From positions 62,001 through 126,000 of the forward strand of contig NZ_JNYD01000016.1 of the NCBI RefSeq assembly GCF_000717175.1: a stretch of DNA of 64,000 bases, in the 5' to 3' direction. The DNA comes from Pseudonocardia autotrophica. Its GTDB lineage: Bacteria > Actinomycetota > Actinomycetes > Mycobacteriales > Pseudonocardiaceae. The position numbers and the translations under genes are program-made. Shown piece after piece: positions 8,602 through 17,088 of the stretch (position 1 is the first letter of the stretch; the number at the start of each line of letters is the position of its first letter). The notes beneath the pieces are model-generated. The model was not told where the DNA came from and did no database searches. It saw nothing but the letters and a program-made list of their open reading frames with translations.

Positions 8602-9863
8602 CCGTGACAGAACCCGGCACGGAACCCGTCACCGAGCGGGTCACGCTCGCCGCCGGCGCCTCGGACGCGGAGATCATCGCCGCCGTCGAGGCGTGGCTGC
8701 GGGCCCACCTGCCCGAGGACTGGCAGGCCGCCGTCGCGCGCGGCGACCTGGCCGCCGTCGAGGCGATCCGCGAGGACCCCGAGCGCGGGCCCGCCTGGTT
8801 CGACCTGCTCGGCGACTCCGGGCTGGCCACCCCGACCTGGCCCGTCGAGCACGGCGGCCTGGGGCTGCCCGCCGATCGCGGCGCCGTCGTCACCGAGACG
8901 CTGGCGCGGTACCGGGCCGAGCGGCACAACCGGGACTTCGTCGGGCTCGTCCTGGCCGGGCACACGATCCTGGAATGGGGCAGCCCGGAGCAGAAGGCCG
9001 AGCGGCTGCCCGCGCTGCGCCGCGGCCGCGAGTTCTGGTGCCAGCTGTTCAGCGAGCCGGGCGCGGGCTCGGACCTGGCCGGGCTGTCCACGCGGGCGGT
9101 CCAGCAGGCGGACGGGACCTGGCTGGTCAACGGCCAGAAGGTCTGGAACTCCTACGCCCACCTCGCGGACTTCGGGCTGCTCATGGCCCGCACCGACCCG
9201 AGCGCGCCGAAGCACCGCGGCATCACCTACTTCCTGCTGGACATGCGCACGCCCGGCGTGGAGCCGCGGCCGCTGAAGCAGATGACCGGCAACGCCGAGT
9301 TCAACGAGACCTTCCTGACCGACGTCGTGGTCCCGGACTCCGCGCGGATCGGCCCGGTCAACCAGGGCTGGTCGGTCGCGATCACCACCCTGATGCAGGA
9401 GCGCAACGGGCTGTCCGGGCGCCCCGCCGTCGGGCCGGGGGAGGCGGACGAGTTGGTCGCCCGCGCCGTCGGGAACGGGTCCTGGGAGGACCCGGTGCTG
9501 CGGGACCGGCTGCTCGAGGCCTACGTGGAGGAGAAGGTCCTCCAGATGACGACGGTGCGCAGCTTCGTCGCCTCCGGGGACGCCGCGCCGACCGCCGAGG
9601 GCTCGATCCGCAAGCTCGCGCACTCGGTGCTCGCGGAGAAGCTCGGGGTGCTCGGCACCGATCTCGAGGCGGACGGTGCCGTGGCCTGGGACCCCGCGGA
9701 GGGGAGCGAGGCGGCGGACCGGTTCCTCGCGATGAAGACCTACTCGATCGCGGGCGGGACCTCGGAGATCCAGCGCAACATCATCGCCGAGCGGGTGCTG
9801 GGACTGCCGAAGGACCCGGATCCCGAGCGGCACCTGCCCTTCAACGAGAGGGGCCGCGGGTGA
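8598..9863 (+). CDS. acyl-CoA dehydrogenase, second partner of a probable heteromer
   Basis: A 421-residue acyl-CoA dehydrogenase. The N-terminal and middle domains show FSEPGAGSDLAGLSTRAV (FAD-binding), WLVNGQKVWNSYAHLADFGLL and ERNGLSGRPAVG. The C-terminal loop reads TYSIAGGTSEIQRNIIAERVLGLP, with glycine at the position that is glutamate in medium-chain enzymes, as in many actinobacterial FadE proteins whose base comes from another position or from the partner subunit. Stop-start overlaps tie it to genes on both sides (ATGA before, GTGA after). The substrate is unknown. Confidence 0.9.
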   Translation: MTVTEPGTEPVTERVTLAAGASDAEIIAAVEAWLRAHLPEDWQAAVARGDLAAVEAIREDPERGPAWFDLLGDSGLATPTWPVEHGGLGLPADRGAVVTETLARYRAERHNRDFVGLVLAGHTILEWGSPEQKAERLPALRRGREFWCQLFSEPGAGSDLAGLSTRAVQQADGTWLVNGQKVWNSYAHLADFGLLMARTDPSAPKHRGITYFLLDMRTPGVEPRPLKQMTGNAEFNETFLTDVVVPDSARIGPVNQGWSVAITTLMQERNGLSGRPAVGPGEADELVARAVGNGSWEDPVLRDRLLEAYVEEKVLQMTTVRSFVASGDAAPTAEGSIRKLAHSVLAEKLGVLGTDLEADGAVAWDPAEGSEAADRFLAMKTYSIAGGTSEIQRNIIAERVLGLPKDPDPERHLPFNERGRG

Positions 9864-10630
9864 CCACCGAGCCCGTCCACGTCACGACGCCGGTCGAGGG
9901 TGTGCTGCTGGTCACCCTCGATCGCCCCGAGGCCCGCAACGCCGTCAACTCCCGGCTGGCCGAGCTGGTCGCCGAGGCGATGGACCGCCTCGACTCCGAT
10001 CCCGACCTGCGCGTCGGCATCCTGACCGGCGCGAACGGCACGTTCTGCTCCGGGATGGACCTCAAGGCGTTCGTCCGCGGCGAGCGGCCCTACGTCGGGG
10101 ACCGCGGGTTCGCCGGGGTCACCGAGCGCGGGCCGGAGAAGCCGCTGATCGCGGCCGTCGAGGGTTACGCCCTGGCCGGCGGCTGCGAGATCGTGCTGGC
10201 CTGCGACCTGGTCGTCGCGGGGGAGGGGGCCTCGTTCGGCATCCCGGAGGCCAAGCGCGGCCTGGTCGCGGCGGGCGGCGGGCTGCTCCGGCTGCCCGAG
10301 CGCATCCCGTACCACGTGGCGATGGAGCTGGCGCTGACCGGGAACCACATGACCGCCACCCGCATGGCCGAGCTCGGCCTGGTCAACCGCCTGGTGCCGA
10401 CCGGCGGGGCGCTCGACGCGGCCCTCGCGCTGGCCGGCGAGATCACCGCGAACGGTCCGCTGGCCGTCCGCATCAGCAAGAAGATCGTCGCCGAGTCGCT
10501 CGGCTGGCCCGCCGAGGAGAAGTGGGCCCGCCAGCGCGAGGTCGCCGATCCCATCTCCTCCTCGGAGGACGCCCGCGAGGGCGCGCTCGCCTTCGCGGAG
10601 AAGCGCGCGCCCGTCTGGCGCGGCAAGTAG
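9860..10630 (+). CDS. enoyl-CoA hydratase/isomerase (crotonase family)
   Basis: A 256-residue crotonase. The start is the GTG that overlaps the upstream stop; a much longer in-frame extension upstream lies inside the dehydrogenase gene and is rejected. The oxyanion-hole segment GANGTFCSGMDLKAF and both acidic positions used by hydratases are present: the glutamate of GGCE and that of the FGIPEAKRGL segment. This supports water addition to the enoyl-CoA made by the preceding dehydrogenase pair. The C-terminal trimerisation helix is normal. Confidence 0.9.
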   Translation: MTTEPVHVTTPVEGVLLVTLDRPEARNAVNSRLAELVAEAMDRLDSDPDLRVGILTGANGTFCSGMDLKAFVRGERPYVGDRGFAGVTERGPEKPLIAAVEGYALAGGCEIVLACDLVVAGEGASFGIPEAKRGLVAAGGGLLRLPERIPYHVAMELALTGNHMTATRMAELGLVNRLVPTGGALDAALALAGEITANGPLAVRISKKIVAESLGWPAEEKWARQREVADPISSSEDAREGALAFAEKRAPVWRGK

Positions 10631-10667
10631 CAGCTCGTTCCCCATCGGTTCTCGACGAGGAGATCCC

Positions 10668-12209
10668 ATGACGGCCCCGCTCGCGTTCTCCCTGGGCGAG
10701 GCGCTCCCGCTGTCCGCGGCGCGCCACCCCGACAAGGCGGCGTTCCTGTTCCCCGACGGGACGGAGCACTCGTTCGCCCTCACCAACTCCCGGGTCAACA
10801 AGCTGGTCTCGGCGCTGCAGGCGCAGGGGATCGGGCGGGGCGACCGGCTGGCGGTGCTGGCGCTCGACTCGCACCGGTACGTCGAGATCGTGCTGGCCTG
10901 CCTCAAGCTCGGCGCGGTCTACATGCCGCTGAACTACCGGCTCATGCGGCCCGAGGTGGACGTCTTCCTCGAGCGCGGGCAGGCCGTCGCGCTGTTCCAC
11001 GACGCCCGGTACGCCGACCTGCTGGCCGGCATCGCCGACCAGCACCCGTCGCTGCGGCTCGTGGTCGAGATGGAGACCGCGTTCGACGGGTTCGTGGAGA
11101 CCGGGCAGGACGTCGAGCCGCCGGTCGTCTGCCAGGACCGGGACCTGCTGGGCCTGGCCTTCACCTCCGGGACGACCGGCACGCCGAAGGGTGTGCTGCA
11201 ATCCCAGGGGATGATGAAGGCGATCGTCGAGCACGGGATGATCACCAACCAGCCGCGCCCGGACGACATCCGCTACGTCGCCGCCCCCGCTTTCCACGTC
11301 ACCGGCATCGCCGGTCTGCTGGGCGGCGTGGCCACGGGGTTCACCTCGCTGCTGCTGCCGCAGTTCGACCCGAAGACCGTCCTCGGGTTCATGGCGGAGG
11401 ACCGGATCACCGGGGCGTTCCTCGTCCCCACCATGATCAGCACGCTGCTGCAGCAGCCCGGGGTGGCCGACCACACCTACGACCGGCTGCGGCTCATCTA
11501 CTACGGTGCCGCGCCGATGTCGCCCACCCTGCTGCGCCGCGCGATGGACGTCTTCGACTGCGACTTCCTGCAGCTCTTCGGCGCGGGCACCGAGGCGGGC
11601 CTGCAGGCCTTCCTCACCCCGGAGGAGCATCGGCTCGCCCTCGCCGGGCGTACCGAGCTGCTCGGCTCGATCGGGCGCCCCGGGTACGGCATCGCGCTGC
11701 GGCTGGTCGACGAGGACCTCAACGACGTGCCCGTCGGCGAGGTCGGCGAGATCGCCACCCGCAGCGACATGGTCATGGACGGCTACCTCGACATGCCGGA
11801 GGAGACCGAGCGGGCCTTCGCCGGCGGCTGGTTCCGGGCGGGCGACATGGCCTACCGGGACAAGGACGGCTACCTCTACCTGCACGGCCGCAAGAAGGAC
11901 ATGATCATCCGGGGTGGCGAGAACATCTACCCCGTCGAGATCGAGACGGTGCTGGCCGAGCACCCGGCGGTGGTGCAGTGCGCCGTGGTCGGGGTGCCGG
12001 ACGAGCACTGGGGCGAGACCGTGCGCGCCTTCGTCACCGCGCCCTCGTGGACCGGGACGGACGAGGAGCTGGCCGCCGAGCTCGTCGAGCTGTGCCGGGG
12101 CAGGCTCGCCCGGTACAAGGTGCCCGCGGAGGTCGTCGTCCGCGAGGAGCTGCCGATGAACGCCAGCGGCAAGATCCTCAAGCGCGAGCTCAGACGGACC
12201 GGGTCGTGA
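10668..12209 (+). CDS. AMP-dependent acyl-CoA synthetase/ligase
   Basis: A 513-residue ANL-superfamily ligase that should activate the carboxylic acid substrate of this block to its CoA thioester. The P-loop FTSGTTGTPKG is at residues 165-175. The A5 motif reads FGAGTEAG instead of the common FGMTEA. The hinge KKDMIIRGGENIYP and the C-terminal adenylation lysine in NASGKILKREL are intact. An ATG with GAGGAGATCCC upstream was chosen. It is the last enzyme gene of the rightward run (ACAD pair, crotonase, ligase), 37 bp after the crotonase. Confidence 0.92.
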   Translation: MTAPLAFSLGEALPLSAARHPDKAAFLFPDGTEHSFALTNSRVNKLVSALQAQGIGRGDRLAVLALDSHRYVEIVLACLKLGAVYMPLNYRLMRPEVDVFLERGQAVALFHDARYADLLAGIADQHPSLRLVVEMETAFDGFVETGQDVEPPVVCQDRDLLGLAFTSGTTGTPKGVLQSQGMMKAIVEHGMITNQPRPDDIRYVAAPAFHVTGIAGLLGGVATGFTSLLLPQFDPKTVLGFMAEDRITGAFLVPTMISTLLQQPGVADHTYDRLRLIYYGAAPMSPTLLRRAMDVFDCDFLQLFGAGTEAGLQAFLTPEEHRLALAGRTELLGSIGRPGYGIALRLVDEDLNDVPVGEVGEIATRSDMVMDGYLDMPEETERAFAGGWFRAGDMAYRDKDGYLYLHGRKKDMIIRGGENIYPVEIETVLAEHPAVVQCAVVGVPDEHWGETVRAFVTAPSWTGTDEELAAELVELCRGRLARYKVPAEVVVREELPMNASGKILKRELRRTGS

Positions 12210-12243
12210 CTGCCCGCGCGGCGACCGCGCAGGTCACGGCCGC

Positions 12244-12249
12244 TAGACT
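12244..12249 (+). promoter_or_regulatory. probable -10 box (TAGACT) of the TetR gene
   Basis: TAGACT lies 52 bp upstream of the first ATG of the TetR gene, in a GC-rich gap after the CoA-ligase stop. It matches the TANNNT pattern of actinobacterial housekeeping promoters. No convincing -35 was seen. Confidence 0.35.
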
Positions 12250-12300
12250 CGTCCGTCCGGACGGTGGGACGCGCGGCCGGATCCCGCCTCGGGGGCCGCG

Positions 12301-13053
12301 ATGACGGGGGGCCGGACGGCTCCGAAGGGACGGACGATGGCATCGCGCGGCGGCAGTACCCGCGGCAGGCGGGTGACCGGCGCCAGCGACCCGCAGCAGC
12401 AGCGGCGGGAGAGCGGCCCGCAGACCGACAAGGGGCAGCAGCGCCGTGACCAGCTGCTCGAGGCCGCCCACACGGTCTTCGAGCGCAAGGGGTTCGTCGA
12501 CGCCCGGGTGGCCGACATCGTGGCCGAGGCCCGGGTGGCGCAGGGCACGTTCTACAGCTACTTCGACTCGAAGGACACGATCTTCCGCGAGGTCTGCGAG
12601 ATCGTCGTCGAGCGGATGATGGCGGACGTGGCGGCCGCCACCGTGGTCCCGCGCGAGGCGTCGATGCGGGAGCGGATCCGGGCCGGTCTGCGCGGCTACA
12701 TCGAGGTCTACCGGGAGAACGCCCGGATGATCGCGCTGATGGAGCAGGTCGGCACGTTCACCCCGGAGATGCGCGAGACGCGGCTGCACGTCCGGGAGGC
12801 CTGGCTGGCGCAGCTCGAGCGGGTGCTCAAGCGGCAGCAGGCCGACGGGATCGCCGACCCGACGCTCGACCCGTTCATGACGGTGCAGGTGCTGGGGGCG
12901 ATGGCCGACCACACCTGCTACGTCTGGCTCTCCCTCGGCAAACCGTTCGAGGAGGAGGACGTGCTCGAGTCGCTCACCACGGTGTGGGCGCGCACGATCG
13001 GGGTCGACGACTCCACCTCCTGGCGCACGGCCGCCGGTACCGCCCCGGCCTGA
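12301..13053 (+). CDS. TetR-family transcriptional regulator
   Basis: A 250-residue TetR repressor. After a charged, probably disordered 45-residue N-terminus, the helix-turn-helix domain spans about residues 46-95 (QLLEAAHTVFERKGFVDARV, then VAQGTFYSYFDSKDTIFREV). The rest is a helical ligand domain. An alternative ATG at 12337 would remove 12 residues. It closes the acid-catabolism block and most likely responds to the acyl-CoA or free acid of that pathway (inference from position). Confidence 0.88.
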   Translation: MTGGRTAPKGRTMASRGGSTRGRRVTGASDPQQQRRESGPQTDKGQQRRDQLLEAAHTVFERKGFVDARVADIVAEARVAQGTFYSYFDSKDTIFREVCEIVVERMMADVAAATVVPREASMRERIRAGLRGYIEVYRENARMIALMEQVGTFTPEMRETRLHVREAWLAQLERVLKRQQADGIADPTLDPFMTVQVLGAMADHTCYVWLSLGKPFEEEDVLESLTTVWARTIGVDDSTSWRTAAGTAPA

Positions 13054-13086
13054 CCCGCGAGTCGCCGTGGCCCTCCGCGCGTCGGG

Positions 13087-13196
13087 GTTCCGGCACCGCG
13101 AGTCGGGAGTTCCGGCACCGCGAGTCGCGAGTTCCGGCACCGCGAGTCGGGAGTTCCGGCACCGCGAGTCGGGAGTTCCGGCACCGCGAGTCGGGA
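13087..13196. repeat. tandem repeat, five copies of a 22-bp unit
   Basis: Five head-to-tail copies of a 22-bp unit beginning GTTCCGGCACCGCGAGTCG start at 13087, 13109, 13131, 13153 and 13175. The second copy differs by one base (CGCGA for CGGGA at its end), and degenerate half-units flank the array from about 13056. The array fills the gap between the TetR stop and the udgX start and ends 35 bp before udgX. There are no spacers, so it is not a CRISPR array. Confidence 0.95.
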
Positions 13197-13231
13197 GTTT
13201 CGCCAGGTCCCGGGCCGGGCACTGCTCCCGC

Positions 13232-13843
13232 ATGACCGAGCCCGCCGCCGACGCCCCGTCCGTGACCGACCTCGACCGGTTGCGCGAGGTCGAAGCCGAC
13301 TGCACGGGGTGCGAGCTCTACAAGGCGGCCGGGCCGACGGTCGGAGGTGAGGGCCCGCGGAGTGCATGGCTCATGCTCGTCGGCGAGCAGCCCGGCGACC
13401 AGGAGGACAAGGCCGGCAAGCCCTTCGTCGGCCCGGCGGGGCGCGTCCTCGACCAGGCCCTCGACGAGGCCGGCATCGCCCGCGACGAGGTGTTCGTGAC
13501 CAACGCGGTCAAGCACTTCCGGTTCGAGGAGCGCGGCAAGCGCCGCATCCACAAGCAGCCGACCGTGCGCCAGGTCCGGGCCTGCCGCCCGTGGCTCGAC
13601 GCCGAGCTGCGGCTGGTCGGGCCGCCCGTCGTCGGGGTGCTGGGCGCGGTCGCGGCCAAGTCGCTGCTGGGCCAGGACTTCCGGATCACCGACCACCGCG
13701 GCGAGCTGCTGGAGCAGGACGGGCGCACGGTCGTGCCGACGGTGCACCCGTCGTCGATCCTGCGGTCGGACCCGAAGGAGCGGCAGGAACTGCTGGCCGC
13801 CTTCGTCGCCGACCTGAAGGTCATCGCCGGGGCGCGGCCCTAG
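13232..13843 (+). CDS. udgX: UdgX-type uracil-DNA glycosylase
   Basis: A 203-residue family-4-like uracil-DNA glycosylase of the UdgX group. The diagnostic KRRIH loop is present at residues 103-107; in the mycobacterial enzyme the histidine of this loop bonds covalently to the abasic sugar after uracil release, and His107 matches it. Motif GEQPGDQED is at 51-59 and the C-terminal VHPSSILR follows. Cys24, Cys27 and Cys118 fit iron-sulfur ligands; no fourth cysteine is present. The ATG at 13232 was chosen; an upstream in-frame start would translate the tandem repeat. The gene converges with yigZ, the two stop codons overlapping in one CTAG. Confidence 0.92.
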   Translation: MTEPAADAPSVTDLDRLREVEADCTGCELYKAAGPTVGGEGPRSAWLMLVGEQPGDQEDKAGKPFVGPAGRVLDQALDEAGIARDEVFVTNAVKHFRFEERGKRRIHKQPTVRQVRACRPWLDAELRLVGPPVVGVLGAVAAKSLLGQDFRITDHRGELLEQDGRTVVPTVHPSSILRSDPKERQELLAAFVADLKVIAGARP

Positions 13844-14460
13844 ACCTCCACGTCGACCTCGCCCACCTCGACCGCCTCGACGCTCCCGCCGGTCTGCGCG
13901 GCCAGCCAGGCGTGGAACCCCTCCGGCTCGGCGGCGGTGGCGGTGATCTCGACGTCCCGCCCGTAGGCGACGTCGGCGACCGGGTACCCGGCCGCGCGCA
14001 GGGCGTTCTCCAGCCGGCCGGCGTCGGCGTGCGGCACGGCGAGCAGGAAGCGGGTGTGCCGGACGCGGCGGAGCACCCCGACGACGTCGACCGTCTCCGA
14101 CACGGCCCGGCCGTAGGCGCGCACGAGCCCGCCGGCGCCGAGCTTGACGCCGCCGAAGTAGCGGGTGACCACGGCGACGACGTCCGTGAGCTCGCGCCGC
14201 AGCAGCACCTCGAGCATCGGGACGCCCGCGGTGCCGGCGGGCTCGCCGTCGTCCGAGGAGCGCTGGACCTCGCCGGCGCGGCCGACGCGGAAGGCCGTGC
14301 AGTTGTGGGTGGCCGACCAGTGCTCGCGGCGGACGTCGGCGATCACCGCGGCGGCGGCCTCGGTGTCGGGCACCCGGACCAGGCGGCACAGGAAGCGGGA
14401 GCGCTGGATCTCGATCTCGTGCTCGCCGTCCCGGGCGATCACGAGCAGCGGGTCCGGCAT
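13840..14460 (-). CDS. yigZ: YigZ/IMPACT-family protein
   Basis: A 206-residue member of the YigZ/IMPACT family. The conserved block HNCTAFRVG is followed by SSDDGEPAGTAGVPMLEVL and the VVAVVTRYFGGVKLGAGGLVRAYG signature. The C-terminal part is the DUF1949-like ferredoxin fold. Family members are linked to translation stress but the bacterial function is not settled. The ATG at 14460 was chosen because a TAGCGT box lies 8 bp upstream, suggesting a leaderless message, and because conservation starts there. Confidence 0.9.
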   Translation of the reverse strand: MPDPLLVIARDGEHEIEIQRSRFLCRLVRVPDTEAAAAVIADVRREHWSATHNCTAFRVGRAGEVQRSSDDGEPAGTAGVPMLEVLLRRELTDVVAVVTRYFGGVKLGAGGLVRAYGRAVSETVDVVGVLRRVRHTRFLLAVPHADAGRLENALRAAGYPVADVAYGRDVEITATAAEPEGFHAWLAAQTGGSVEAVEVGEVDVEV

Positions 14461-14467
14461 TCCGGCG

Positions 14468-14473
14468 ACGCTA
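14468..14473 (-). promoter_or_regulatory. probable -10 box (TAGCGT) of leaderless yigZ
   Basis: Read on the minus strand, TAGCGT lies 7 bp before the yigZ ATG. That distance would place transcription start at or next to the start codon, the leaderless arrangement common in actinobacteria. Confidence 0.4.
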
Positions 14474-14642
14474 CCGGGCGGGGCGCCCGCTCCGCCGTCA
14501 TCCCCGTTTTCGGGTACGCGCTGTGACGCCGCTCGCGTTCCGGCGGGGTTCGGTAACGATTCAGAAGATCGGCTCGTCACACCGGGCGAGGGACCGGCGA
14601 CAGGCCCTCACGACGAAGAAGAATCCCGATGGGAAGGAAGAG

Positions 14643-14744
14643 ATGACCACGTTCTGGACCACGGTCCGCAGCTCGGTCCGCCGTTTCGACGACTGGACGC
14701 TCCACGCGTTCAACCCGCAGTACCCGGTCGGCTCCCGCAGCTGA
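14643..14744 (+). CDS. possible 33-residue small protein
   Basis: A short frame encoding MTTFWTTVRSSVRRFDDW followed by TLHAFNPQYPVGSRS. It has a good ribosome-binding site (GGGAAGGAAGAG directly before ATG) and an AT-richer leader, unusual in this genome. Its stop codon lies in the loop of a perfect 11-bp hairpin (14725-14764). The protein is basic and rich in aromatics. No family was recognised. The translation signal is the main evidence. Confidence 0.35.
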   Translation: MTTFWTTVRSSVRRFDDWTLHAFNPQYPVGSRS

Positions 14745-14789
14745 CGCCCCCGCGGAGCCGACCGGGCACGGTCCGGCTCTAGTGCCCGG
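14725..14789. terminator. two adjacent hairpins ending a small ORF and the symporter unit
   Basis: CGGTCGGCTCC at 14725-14735 pairs perfectly with 14754-14764. A second stem, CCGGGCAC at 14762-14769, pairs with 14782-14789. They lie between the rightward small frame and the leftward symporter partner gene, so they can serve as a bidirectional terminator. Confidence 0.55.
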
Positions 14790-15090
14790 GGGGACCGGCA
14801 GTGTCGCCGGCCGTCCCCTCGACCGCGGCGTGCTTCAACGGACGCAGCCGTACCCACAGGGCGAACAGCGCCGCGACCACGATCATCACGAGGCCGCTCC
14901 ACAGGTTGATGTTCCAGCCGCCCGCCTTGTCGATGTCGGCCTGGTCGGTGGACACCAGGCCCACGATGAGCAGCACGATCCCGTAGACGCCGTAGAGCAG
15001 TGCGAGCACGGTCCGCAGGTCGAACAGCCGCGCCGCGGTCATGGAGACGGGAGCGTCCTGCCCGGCCCTGGTTCCGTTCGGTTCCGCCAT
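14779..15090 (-). CDS. small two-helix membrane protein linked to the symporter
   Basis: A 103-residue protein with two predicted membrane helices (LALLYGVYGIVLLIVGLVS and LWSGLVMIVVAALFALWVRL) joined by a short polar loop. It starts 10 bp after the symporter stop and is certainly co-transcribed. Small membrane partners directly downstream of sodium/solute symporters are common in actinobacteria; a role in carrier assembly or stability is inference. Confidence 0.75.
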   Translation of the reverse strand: MAEPNGTRAGQDAPVSMTAARLFDLRTVLALLYGVYGIVLLIVGLVSTDQADIDKAGGWNINLWSGLVMIVVAALFALWVRLRPLKHAAVEGTAGDTAGPPGH

Positions 15091-15100
15091 GATCCGCCCC

Positions 15101-16792
15101 TTACCAGAAGATGATGTACAGGATGGCGGTCAGGACGAGCACGCCCACCGCGAGAACCGGAGGACTGCGGTACCAGCCCGCGTCGTCGCCCTCTGCGGAG
15201 TGCACCCGCTCCTCCTTGGTGGTCAGGCTCCACACGAGCCCGGTCAGCTCGGAGGCCGGCTTCGGGGTGCTCACCAAGGACACGCCCATCGCGACGAGCA
15301 CGCCCACGATGAACGCGGCGCTCGCGCCGACGAAGCTGCCCGCCTGGCTGGAGAGGCTCAGGACGCCGGTGGTGGTGAGGATGTTGACGATCACCGCGGC
15401 CGCGGTACCCGCGAGCAGTCCGATCCACGCCGACGTGCCGGTCATCCGCCGCCAGAACAGGCCGAGGATGAAGATCGCGAACAGCGGCGCGTTGAAGAAG
15501 CTGAACAGCGACTGCAGGTAGTCCATGATGTTGCCGGAGCCGGACGCGATGAACGCCGTGGCGATGGCCAGTACGCAGCCGATCACGGTGATCCACCGGC
15601 CGACCTGCAGGTAGTACCGGTCCGGCTTGCCCGGCTTCACCCAGTCCTGCCAGATGTCGTAGGTGAACACCGTGTTGAACGAGCTGATGTTCGCCGCCAT
15701 GCCGGCCATGAACGCGGCGAGCAGGCCCGCGATCGCGACGCCGAGGATGCCGTTCGGCAGGACCTCCTTCATCAGCAGCGACAGCGCGTTGTTGTAGGTG
15801 ACGTCCGTCTGGCCACCGGCCTTCAACGTCTGCAGCTGTGGGACGAGGACCGCGGCGATCATGCCGGGGATGATGATGACGAGCGGGATCAACGCCTTCG
15901 GGTAGGCGCCGATCAGCGGCGTGCGCTTGGCCGCGGACATGCTCTTGGCGGACAGCGCGCGCTGGACCTCGGCGAAGTTCGTGGTCCAGTAGCCGAAGGA
16001 GAGCACGAAGCCCAGGCCGAACACGATGCCGATCACCGACCACACCGGGTTCTCGATCTCGGTGAGCGTGGTGCCCGGCCAGGAGGACAGCTCCTCGGGC
16101 CCACCCGGCCCGCCGGCGACGGCCTGCGTCAGTCCGTCCCAGCCGCCGACCCGGTTGAGCCCGGCGATGGTCATCGGGATCAGCAGCGCGAGGATCACGA
16201 AGAACTGCAGGACCTCGGAGTAGATGGCCGCCGAGAGCCCGCCGAGGGTGATGTAGGCGAGCACGATTACTGCGGCGACCGGGATCGCCACCGCCAGCGA
16301 CCAGCCGAGCAGGGCCTCCAGCAGCAGGCCGAGCGAGAAGAGGTTCACGCCCGCGATCAGCACGGACGACAGCGCGAAGATCACGGCCTGGACGCGCTGG
16401 GTGGTCCGGTTGAAACGCTTGTAGAGGAACTCGGGGACGCTGCGCGCCTTGCTGCCGTAGTAGAACGGCATCATCACCAGCGCGAGGAACACCATCGCCG
16501 GGATCGCGCCGATCCAGTAGTAGTGCACGGTCGGGATGCCGTACTGGGCACCGTTGGCGACCATGCCGATCAGCTCGAGCGCGCCCAGGTTGGCCGAGAT
16601 GAAGGCGAGCCCGGTGACCCACGCGGGCATCGAGCGCCCAGACAGCAGGAAGTCGAGGCTCGACGACACGGATCGGCGGGCCGCGTACCCGATGCCGAGC
16701 ACCAGCAGGAAGTAGAAGGCGACGAGCAGGTAGTCGAGGACGGTGGCGTCGAGCCGGAGGTCCGTCTGCGCCTGCGCAAGGATTGTCGTCAT
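15101..16792 (-). CDS. sodium/solute symporter (SSS family, SGLT-like)
   Basis: A 563-residue carrier with about 14 hydrophobic segments. It starts with the family N-terminus LDYLLVAFYFLLVLGIGYAA, followed by the DFLLSGRSMPAW segment. The GYWTTNFAEVQRALSAKSMSAAKRTPLIGA region matches the SGLT-type loop before helix 8. Substrate is not decidable from sequence. The divergent DeoR regulator next to it favours a sugar or polyol. A two-helix partner follows. Confidence 0.9.
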   Translation of the reverse strand: MTTILAQAQTDLRLDATVLDYLLVAFYFLLVLGIGYAARRSVSSSLDFLLSGRSMPAWVTGLAFISANLGALELIGMVANGAQYGIPTVHYYWIGAIPAMVFLALVMMPFYYGSKARSVPEFLYKRFNRTTQRVQAVIFALSSVLIAGVNLFSLGLLLEALLGWSLAVAIPVAAVIVLAYITLGGLSAAIYSEVLQFFVILALLIPMTIAGLNRVGGWDGLTQAVAGGPGGPEELSSWPGTTLTEIENPVWSVIGIVFGLGFVLSFGYWTTNFAEVQRALSAKSMSAAKRTPLIGAYPKALIPLVIIIPGMIAAVLVPQLQTLKAGGQTDVTYNNALSLLMKEVLPNGILGVAIAGLLAAFMAGMAANISSFNTVFTYDIWQDWVKPGKPDRYYLQVGRWITVIGCVLAIATAFIASGSGNIMDYLQSLFSFFNAPLFAIFILGLFWRRMTGTSAWIGLLAGTAAAVIVNILTTTGVLSLSSQAGSFVGASAAFIVGVLVAMGVSLVSTPKPASELTGLVWSLTTKEERVHSAEGDDAGWYRSPPVLAVGVLVLTAILYIIFW

Positions 16793-17088
16793 GCGAGTCC
16801 GCCTCGCAGCCGGGCCGCCGTGCGGCCCCGTCCGGTTCGCGTCATAGCGGCTCCCTCGCCGGTCCCGGTGCGGTACGTGTCGGGACGCAAGGTACCCCTT
16901 CCCGCGCGAAACTGAACATTATCCGACAGGCTGAATCGGTCGAGTATGTGCGAACGAGACCGAACCTTGATCCGGGGAGGCCGGTGGATCTGCGCGGATC
17001 CTGCACGCATCTGTCCGATCGGCCCGTTGACGCCCGTGTGGTGGCGTTGCATTGTGTGCGATGTGGTGCGGGACGAGGGTGTGCGGTC
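16793..17088. promoter_or_regulatory. divergent promoter region, symporter and DeoR regulator
   Basis: A 296-bp gap between divergent genes, locally AT-rich around 16905-16975 (GAAACTGAACATTATCCGAC and CGAGTATGTGCGAACGAGAC). DeoR-family proteins usually bind such intergenic regions next to their own gene. CGAAC occurs twice within 15 bp near 16957. No defined operator was established. Confidence 0.45.

Noticed and set aside
13087..13196. CRISPR-like repeat array
   Set aside because: Units are 22 bp and directly adjacent, with no unique spacers and no cas genes.
13067..13231. Longer N-terminus of UdgX through the tandem repeat
   Set aside because: It would translate the 22-bp repeats into RHRESGVPAPRV-like text without homology; the ATG at 13232 begins the family sequence.
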